Below, piece after piece: positions 9,589 through 15,272 of a stretch of DNA of 20,263 bases (position 1 is the stretch's first letter; every line of letters begins with the position of its first letter). The notes below the pieces were generated by a model. The model was given only the letters and a program-made list of their open reading frames with translations, ran no database searches and was not told the DNA's origin. The stretch lies in assembly GCA_002245135.1 (NCBI GenBank), contig NGBS01000677.1:1-20263 (forward strand), given 5' to 3'. A program made the position numbers and the translations under genes. The DNA is from Proteromonas lacertae (lineage: Eukaryota; Sar; Bigyra; Opalinata; Proteromonadidae).

Positions 9589-9672
9589 CTAGCTCTAACT
9601 ATAACACTTAGAAAAATAGATGCGTTTCGAGATTTGACTTGAACTCCATTTTTTTTGTTTTGTTTTTTAAAC

Positions 9673-9724
9673 ATAGGATGGTCACTATATGGTGTCATAT
9701 CACACCATGTGTTGACCATCCTAT
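9673..9724. repeat. 52-base hairpin-forming inverted repeat
   Basis: ATAGGATGGTCA (9673-9684) pairs perfectly with TGACCATCCTAT (9713-9724). Inside that, TATGGTGT pairs with ACACCATG, interrupted by one mismatch and two G-T pairs, leaving a tiny loop around 9696-9701. Arms of about 23 bases this well matched are unlikely by chance. It sits between the two direct-repeat copies. Confidence 0.75.
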
Positions 9725-9729
9725 TGAGA

Positions 9730-9847
9730 TTGTTTTATTGAATTTTTTTAAGAAAATTAAATTTCGATTATGATCAGAAAGTCAAACTAAGGGCATATAT
9801 GAGCCCAGCATAAATAGAGAAATCGATTGATATATTTATTATGCATT
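9730..9847. repeat. Direct repeat, second copy
   Basis: It begins TTGTTTTATT, contains AAATTTCGATTAT and ends AATCGATTGATATATTTAT followed by TATGCATT, matching the copy at 9475-9588. It ends just before the 3' end of the cysteine-rich membrane protein gene. Confidence 0.6.
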
Positions 9848-9857
9848 AAAAACGTTT

Positions 9858-10205
9858 CTAATGATGAAAAAACAATATGGGGAAATGGCACACATTGAAA
9901 CGGATCTTTTTTTGAATCAAAAAACCATAGGGGGAAATGGCACACTGTGCTATTTCCCCCTTTCTTTCATTATTATAAACAATAGTAGATTTTCTTAATG
10001 CTAATTGAACAGCAGGTTCTGGCTCAGCTAATATTTCACTTAATTCTGGAGGACAGGCTTTATGATAACACCATGCACATATTCTCTTGCATTTATAAAG
10101 AACCCATAGAACTACACAACCTAATAAAATATACAGTTCTTGTTTCAAACCATTTAAAGTATCTTTCATATCACCTAACATAACTAAAGATGTATTATAT
10201 GGCAT
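9858..10205 (-). CDS. Cysteine-rich single-pass membrane protein
   Basis: A 115-aa protein. A short polar N-terminus is followed by a membrane helix at about residues 24-38 (LYILLGCVVLWVLY), then at once a cysteine cluster with K and R (C39, C43, C46, C51), which could bind zinc or be lipid-modified at the membrane face. The remainder is polar (AEPEPAVQLALRKS). The last 40 residues are read through the GGGGAAATGGCACAC repeats and the hairpin at 9930-9960, so the natural C-terminus may have been replaced by repeat-derived sequence. A TTATATTTCT motif lies 33-43 bases upstream. No family recognised. Confidence 0.5.
   Translation of the reverse strand: MPYNTSLVMLGDMKDTLNGLKQELYILLGCVVLWVLYKCKRICAWCYHKACPPELSEILAEPEPAVQLALRKSTIVYNNERKGEIAQCAISPYGFLIQKKIRFNVCHFPILFFHH
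9879..9960. repeat. GGGGAAATGGCACAC direct and inverted repeats with a 31-base hairpin
   Basis: GGGGAAATGGCACAC occurs at 9879-9893 and again at 9931-9945, 52 bases apart. The second copy is followed at once by its inverted copy, giving a 31-base palindrome (9930-9960) with a single G-T mismatch and a one-base centre. The G-rich arms stand out against the AT-rich surroundings. Confidence 0.75.
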
Positions 10206-10237
10206 ATTATGTGAAATTATTTATATATAAAAACGTA

Positions 10238-10248
10238 TAGAAATATAA
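10238..10248 (-). promoter_or_regulatory. Candidate promoter element upstream of the Cys-rich membrane protein
   Basis: The minus strand reads TTATATTTCTA, 33-43 bases before the ATG at 10205. The same core is found upstream of the capsid and ATPase genes. The evidence is motif sharing only. Confidence 0.2.
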
Positions 10249-10269
10249 AAATGAATTTTAAACCAAAAG

Positions 10270-10854
10270 TTAATTAATTATACAAGTAGGTGATGTAGTT
10301 AGATCTACTGTAGCTACCCCCGGGATAGAACTTGTAGGTGTTTCTACTTTAGCAATATCTACCTTTGGTCGACCCTCGGCAGTGGAACTATTCTCTACTT
10401 TACGCTTCTTATCTTCTCCACTATTATCACTTCCTTTCTTTACTTCTTCATATCTTCTCTTCTTCTTATTTCTACACTCTGTACAAGATTTATAGAATAC
10501 ACCTTCACTCTTATAACCAAATTCATCATTAGCTTTCTTCTTACCACAAGTACTACATATCTGTGAATCTGGATCTGACTTTGTTATATCCTTTCTTTTT
10601 TTAGATTTAGATTCACTTTGTTTTTCTTCCTTCACTTCTTCTTCTTCCATTGTTATATCAATATCATCACCTGGTTGTTCACTCCATTCTGGATCATCTT
10701 CATACTCTTCAATCACAGAATACATACCATCCAGCATATCCTTAAATACTTTAATAATTAATGATTTTACTTCAGACATATCATTCTCATACATTTCACC
10801 TTCTTGTAAGTGTTTTTCAATACTAGCATCAAGTTCATTTTGTAAATCACTCAT
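10270..10854 (-). CDS. CxxC zinc-finger protein with acidic and basic regions
   Basis: A 194-aa protein from the ATG at 10854. Residues 1-60 are helical and acidic. Residues 61-90 change from a strongly acidic stretch (DDIDITMEEEE) to a lysine-rich one (SKSKKRKD). Then comes a treble-clef-like zinc site, C100-x2-C103 ... C124-x2-C127, with the pattern CSTCGKKKxxxEF and KSCTECRNKKKRR. This is the signature of many small zinc fingers in DNA viruses and in AT-rich fungal genomes (CxxCGxxK...F...CxxCR). A GRPK sequence at 161-164 resembles half an AT-hook. The protein probably binds nucleic acid, perhaps as a transcription regulator of the element. It lies in a minus-strand run of three genes. 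Confidence 0.6.
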   Translation of the reverse strand: MSDLQNELDASIEKHLQEGEMYENDMSEVKSLIIKVFKDMLDGMYSVIEEYEDDPEWSEQPGDDIDITMEEEEVKEEKQSESKSKKRKDITKSDPDSQICSTCGKKKANDEFGYKSEGVFYKSCTECRNKKKRRYEEVKKGSDNSGEDKKRKVENSSTAEGRPKVDIAKVETPTSSIPGVATVDLTTSPTCIIN

Positions 10855-10982
10855 TTTAATTTATGTAGATTATTTTAAAAAACCGCAAGAAATTTATGAA
10901 TGAAAAGAATTATGTAATATTATGTTTATTTCTATTCAACCAATCAAAAAACAAAATTCAATTAAAACTAATGATTTAAGAA

Positions 10983-11336
10983 TTAGTTATGAAATCTTAG
11001 TCTTTCTTCAATGATGTTTTTTTCATCAATACCATAACGCTTTAACATCTTGGTTTTTCTGCGCTCTTCTTCAGGATCAACCCATTTTCTAGGGCGTATG
11101 GTTGCTTGTGCTACTCTAGTTGGTTTATGAATTGCACGCCATTCTTCATACTTTCTATCATCCTCATCAGCTGTATCAGATGTATACCACATTACTACTG
11201 GAGGTGATGGTGGTGGTGGTTGAGCTACTATTCTAGCTACTTCACTTTCAATGATTGCATAGATTCTTTCAAAGTCTTCATCTTCACGCTTATTTCTATC
11301 TTCTATATTAACATTCTCGATCCAAATTCTTGACAT
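10983..11336 (-). CDS. Hypothetical charged protein with proline-rich stretch
   Basis: 117 residues from the ATG at 11336 (MSRIWIEN); an upstream in-frame ATG at 11396 would add a 20-residue phenylalanine-rich leader coded by spacer-like DNA, so the inner start is preferred. The N-terminal 37 residues are acidic and helical. A PPPPSPP stretch (about 40-46) follows, and the rest is strongly charged (RPRKWVDPEEERRKTKMLKRYG). There is no membrane segment or metal site. I do not recognise it. It is the first gene of the minus-strand group that ends at 8184 and probably marks the right end of the element's gene set. Confidence 0.5.
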   Translation of the reverse strand: MSRIWIENVNIEDRNKREDEDFERIYAIIESEVARIVAQPPPPSPPVVMWYTSDTADEDDRKYEEWRAIHKPTRVAQATIRPRKWVDPEEERRKTKMLKRYGIDEKNIIEERLRFHN

Positions 11337-12099
11337 TCTTTTGAAATTATGATTGATAAAAAACAATAAGAAAAAGTTAAATGAAATTATATACAAAAAG
11401 CAAAAGAAAAAATTTTAACCCATAAAATTACTCATACACTAAAATATATAAAGAAATTTAAATTCACCGCTTCCTCCAGTATAACCCGTACCAAAAACTA
11501 ATTTACACTCAAATCGCTTATTCTTACCTGTAGAAGGTACCTAAGAATAGTCTGGTACGGTTTACCCACCTACAGTGATATTCTTACGGTTATACATATA
11601 TTTGATTTTAGTATAAATTGTTTACATTTCAAACTATCCCTACTTTTTCTTTTCCTCTATTATATATCTTTATTATGTGTTTGTTGAGTGTCGGAGAATG
11701 TTTGTAAGTTCAATACACTAAATAGGTGATAAATAATGTATGATTAAAGTAGATGGATAATAATGATATTATAAGATATATAATTAGTGATTTATAGAAT
11801 ATACTGTTACTGCAGAAATTATGATTATATATAAACAATGATCAAAAAATATCCTACCAATTAGCATACTAATAATTGTGCTACGTCCAATAATTATGAT
11901 ATATGCTCATTGTGGAAGTAGTGCAGGTAAGAATCGAGCAATATACATACAATTTCACTAAGTTTATCAAAATTCAATAACTGAACATAACTCAATTTTT
12001 TTTATATTTATAAGTAAAGAAATATACTGAACATTTGAATTCTATTTTCTTCTTTTTCTTCTATCACTAACTAGTTATATCTGGTTCACAATAATTGTT
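11337..12099. other. Intergenic region between the virus-like genes and the Crinkler-type genes
   Basis: No gene is seen. At 11486-11600 several nested inverted repeats occur (CCGTACCA 11486-11493 with TGGTACGG 11553-11560; TATTCTTA with TAAGAATA inside; a GGTACC core). CAGGTAAGAAT at 11924-11934 is the inverse of 11520-11530 and is also a perfect splice-donor consensus. A pyrimidine-rich stretch at 12038-12064 precedes the ATG at 12100. This region may hold the right boundary of the element, a promoter and a 5' leader exon, but none of these is proved. Confidence 0.4.
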
Positions 12100-13338
12100 A
12101 TGGAAGTTCATGTTGATGTAAATCTTCAGATAATAAATTCAAATGGTATATCTGAAAGATATAAGGAAGTTGTAGAGTTTTTAAAGAGTCCTTTTTTTAT
12201 TAATAGGAAATGTTATTATAATATTTACCACAAAATGAAGGATTACATCGGAATAGAGAATGGAATCCAAAAGAATTTCCTAGTTTATGGTAGTGGTGCT
12301 ATAGGTAAAACTAATTTTTGCCTATATTTATGTAGAGAACTTAAAAGTGAAAGTAACTATCAAGTAATATACAGAAATTCTGCTAACAAATATTATTACA
12401 AAAGAGTAGGTGAGAATAGGTATTATAATGATGGAAATCTCCCAGAAAGACAGGTAAATAACAATAGTCAAAAATCAATAATAATATGCGATGATTTTTC
12501 AATTTCAGAAGATGAGTATAGTGAAGATGATGTGGTGATAATAGTGAGTGGTATGAATATGAAAACATATAAAGTGATGCGTAGTAAGAGAGCTCCAATC
12601 CAGTTCAGTTTATTACCTTTCAATAATGAAGAAATTGAATTATATGTAGATTTTTTAAAGAATAGAAAAAGAAAGAGAATTCATCCTAGATATAAAGATT
12701 GTGGAGGAATTCCTGGATTATTTACCATAAATCTTGAAGAACAAATTAATGAATATAAAAAGATTGATGTTTATGGTGGTATTCCTGCTGAGTATAATGA
12801 AAACATATACATTTATGATGTTAAGAATGAGTTTGAAATTCCTCAGAAATTGAAATTCATTTCAGAGTATGTTAAAGATATGATATTAAAGAAAGTAATT
12901 ATAGATGAAAACAATTATAATATTTATCTTGATCTTTTAACAGAAAAAATCGAAGGAAATAATGAAAAAATAGGTTCAGAAGGTGGATGGTATTATGAAC
13001 ATTTGGTATTATATTTGAAATCTTGTAATATTGAATCAAAAATAACTGAAGAATCACAATTGGATGGAATAGATAATAGTAATTTACCATTATTCATTAA
13101 TTGTTCATTTCAATCTAATTTTGCATGTGTCGATGCAATAGAGATTAATAGAAAGTGTATAAATGGAATACAAGTAACTGTATCTAACCAACATAGCATT
13201 AAAGAATCTGTAAGTATTTTATTCAATGTGATATTTAAAGAAACATATAGAAAGAGAAAAGAAATGATATTAGGAATGTTTCAGAATAGAAAAATAGATG
13301 AACTTGCTGAAACTCTTTATTATTTAGGAGTATATTAA
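12100..13338 (+). CDS. Crinkler/RHS-type protein: P-loop NTPase plus PD-(D/E)XK-like nuclease
   Basis: 412 residues. Residues 1-230 form a STAND/AAA-like NTPase with Walker A GSGAIGKT (64-71), Walker B IIICDD (D131, D132), a sensor strand VVIIVSG, then the S-x-x-P-F-x-x-E-E-I-E-L-Y pattern and the GGIPG motif (202-206) that takes the place of the usual GGxPR. Residues 290-380 show the nuclease pattern of Crinkler and RHS proteins: a conserved helix start G-x-Y-Y-E (E300), then N-F-A-C-V-D-A (D345), then Q-V-T-V-S-x-x-H-S-I (Q358 to S366), where glutamine takes the usual lysine place of PD-(D/E)XK. Crinkler proteins are nuclear-acting in oomycetes and chytrids and numerous in Rhizophagus. No LxLFLAK-like Crinkler header or signal peptide is seen at the N-terminus. 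It may continue into the next frame through a small intron. Confidence 0.65.
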   Translation: MEVHVDVNLQIINSNGISERYKEVVEFLKSPFFINRKCYYNIYHKMKDYIGIENGIQKNFLVYGSGAIGKTNFCLYLCRELKSESNYQVIYRNSANKYYYKRVGENRYYNDGNLPERQVNNNSQKSIIICDDFSISEDEYSEDDVVIIVSGMNMKTYKVMRSKRAPIQFSLLPFNNEEIELYVDFLKNRKRKRIHPRYKDCGGIPGLFTINLEEQINEYKKIDVYGGIPAEYNENIYIYDVKNEFEIPQKLKFISEYVKDMILKKVIIDENNYNIYLDLLTEKIEGNNEKIGSEGGWYYEHLVLYLKSCNIESKITEESQLDGIDNSNLPLFINCSFQSNFACVDAIEINRKCINGIQVTVSNQHSIKESVSILFNVIFKETYRKRKEMILGMFQNRKIDELAETLYYLGVY

Positions 13339-13364
13339 TTATCTAGTTTTTTATATTTATATAG
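13330..13364 (+). other. Possible 35-base intron linking the first two frames
   Basis: GTATAT at 13330 looks like a splice donor, TTAAT lies inside, and TTTATATAG ends at 13364. Removing these 35 bases keeps the frame: the codon ending at 13329 is followed by an open frame from 13365 that runs without a stop into the ATG at 13491. Introns this short are rare in fungi but known in some protists. An alternative donor, GTAAGT at 13210, is also in phase and would give 155 bases. Confidence 0.3.
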
Positions 13365-13490
13365 TATACACCATCTTCATTAATAGATCAAGCATTAAAT
13401 GACAAGTCAATCAAGAATAAAGTAAATAGTTTCTTAAGAGCTGAATCAAAATCAAGATTTAGATTAGATGAATCGTTAAACTCAACTAAA

Positions 13491-15272
13491 ATGACTGATG
13501 AAAAGGCAATTTATAGTTATGAGGAAATTATAATTAAAGCAATAACTATAGAAAATATGAATAAAATCTTTAATTATAATGATTTAGAAGATATTATAAG
13601 TGGTTTTGGATTTGATTCTTATGACTTTAAAATCATCAATAATCAATATAGTGAAGCACAATTAAAAAAATATGAAAATGGAAAAATTGCTTTGGATAAA
13701 TTAAAAGCAAAAAAGAATTTTAAATCATCTAAAAAATTAAAAAAGTTAGAGTTGTGTGAAAAAAAATGGAATGATTATGAAAATAGAAAAAATGAAATAT
13801 TAAAAGTATGTGAGAGTGATTTAGTTAAAGGAATAATAAAAAAGAAAGTAGAGAAATTAATAGTTGATGCAAAAGATTATGCTTATGACTGTTTTATTCA
13901 GAATGAAATAGATGAAGATATAGATTCAAGAGGAAAGACAAATATAAAAGAAAGATGTGAGATAAGAAGAAATATAATGAAAAAGTATAAGGATATTATT
14001 ACATATATAATAAAAAAAGAAGTTGAAAATGTGAAAAGTGATGATGAGTTAATTAATAAATACCTTAATGAAGATTATAATCCAAGATTTGTAATTACAA
14101 TGATAAGTCATAAATATGATGTGGCAATGAATATAGAAGATAGTTTTGAATTTAGTCAATATAGTGAAAATTTAAAAGGAAAAATGTTAAAATACATGGA
14201 ACATATTTATCCATCATATAATTCATTTGAAGATGATGAAAAAAAGAGAATAATGACAAACAAATTCAAAAGAGTAGAACAATCTAATGAAATTATATCG
14301 TATATCGAATTAGATAAAAGAAGAATAAACGATCCAGATTTAAATATGGATTTGTTATATTATAAAGATGATAAAAAGAAAAAAATTGAATTTAATAAAG
14401 AAGAGTTAGGTATAACGAATGATTTGATAAAAATAATAAAAAGTAATCAAAAAATGAAATGGTTTTTGGATTCTAATTTTATATATTTAAATCCATCAAA
14501 TATGATATGTACATCATATAAAGAAGGTTTAGATAAGTTAGATATGATTTTAAGTAATTATATATCTCCAACAACATTTTATACAAAAGATGGACAAAGA
14601 AGAAACTATTGTATTGGTGAAATGAATAATACAAAACCAATTCTAAATCCATGTGTATTGATTGAATTAAAAATTAGAAGAAGAAAAGAAACATTAAGTA
14701 TTACCAGTAGAGATAAATTATATCCTGATAATTTTGCATATGATAATTTGTATGGTTTAATTTTAAAAGCAAAAGATTATAAAGATGAAGTTTATAATGT
14801 TAAAGAAATTTTAACTTGTCCATATTGTAATAAAAATGATAAAACAATCATTCCAAGAGAATGTGAATATGTAAATGATTTTAACAATAGTAAAACATTC
14901 TATTGCTATAATTGTAAAATGAATGTATCATGCATACCTAAATTAGATGCTAAAGGTAAAACCGAATTGAGATATGTAGAAGGTGGTATTAATATATTAT
15001 ACAATAGTAAACCAAAAGAAAGTTATAAATACCATGATGATAATCCTCCTCTTCCTCCTTCTGATAATGCTTCTAGTAAAATGGAAAGTGAAAGTGATGA
15101 AGATGATGATGAAGAGTTTTTTTTAAAAAGCAATTCTGCATATAAAAGAAAAAAAAAGCAGAAAGTTTCAAAATCTTCAAAAAAGAAAATTAAAACTAAT
15201 GATACTTCTGTTTCTTTACAGCTACAAACACCACAACCACAACCACCGCCATCCAAGAGAAATAGTATATAA
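13491..15272 (+). CDS. Lysine-rich protein with zinc ribbon, unknown function
   Basis: 593 residues from the ATG at 13491; the frame is open back to 13365, so the true start may be earlier. Residues 1-300 are helical and very lysine/glutamate-rich, with coiled-coil-like stretches around 65-115. Residues about 320-440 look globular (LDSNFIYLNPSNMICTSY). A zinc ribbon follows: C443-x2-C446 and C472-x2-C475 (CPYC ... CYNC). The end is low complexity: acidic ESDEDDDEE, then basic RKKKKQK, then a glutamine/proline stretch. The charge and zinc ribbon point to nucleic-acid binding. It lies between two Crinkler-type NTPase frames on the same strand. I could not find polymerase, primase or helicase motifs and do not assign a family. 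Confidence 0.5.
   Translation: MTDEKAIYSYEEIIIKAITIENMNKIFNYNDLEDIISGFGFDSYDFKIINNQYSEAQLKKYENGKIALDKLKAKKNFKSSKKLKKLELCEKKWNDYENRKNEILKVCESDLVKGIIKKKVEKLIVDAKDYAYDCFIQNEIDEDIDSRGKTNIKERCEIRRNIMKKYKDIITYIIKKEVENVKSDDELINKYLNEDYNPRFVITMISHKYDVAMNIEDSFEFSQYSENLKGKMLKYMEHIYPSYNSFEDDEKKRIMTNKFKRVEQSNEIISYIELDKRRINDPDLNMDLLYYKDDKKKKIEFNKEELGITNDLIKIIKSNQKMKWFLDSNFIYLNPSNMICTSYKEGLDKLDMILSNYISPTTFYTKDGQRRNYCIGEMNNTKPILNPCVLIELKIRRRKETLSITSRDKLYPDNFAYDNLYGLILKAKDYKDEVYNVKEILTCPYCNKNDKTIIPRECEYVNDFNNSKTFYCYNCKMNVSCIPKLDAKGKTELRYVEGGINILYNSKPKESYKYHDDNPPLPPSDNASSKMESESDEDDDEEFFLKSNSAYKRKKKQKVSKSSKKKIKTNDTSVSLQLQTPQPQPPPSKRNSI

Larger units (their letters stand above)
9158..9857. other. Structured non-coding region with palindromes and iteron-like repeats
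   Basis: Seven hundred bases without a credible gene. It holds a perfect 12-bp palindrome GGGTATATACCC (9425-9436), a long near-perfect hairpin (9673-9724), and three copies of AATCGATTGATATA or its one-base variant (9334-9347, 9552-9565, 9821-9834). A pair of longer direct repeats begins TTGTTTTATT (9475 and 9730) and includes ATTTCGATTAT. A replication origin or control region of the element, or an inserted MITE-like sequence, are both possible. It separates the genes 8663-9157 and 9858-10205, which are on the same strand. Confidence 0.55.

Noticed and set aside
9998-10183. A 61-residue plus-strand frame
   Set aside because: It is antisense to the cysteine-rich membrane protein gene, which has a better organised membrane segment.
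11461-11600. A tRNA gene in the structured spacer
   Set aside because: There is no T-loop consensus (GGTTCGAATCC type) and no cloverleaf could be folded by eye; no tRNA was seen elsewhere in the window.
11896-11934. A first coding exon for the Crinkler-type gene ending at the CAG/GTAAGA donor
   Set aside because: An ATG and a perfect donor are present, but no matching acceptor in the right phase could be chosen with confidence before 12100, and the peptide would not resemble a Crinkler header.
12383-13090. Two minus-strand frames within the 412-aa gene
   Set aside because: Both are antisense shadows of a long gene with clear NTPase motifs.
15023-15256. A cysteine/glycine- and serine-rich frame on the minus strand
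   Set aside because: It is the mirror of the low-complexity tail of the zinc-ribbon protein.
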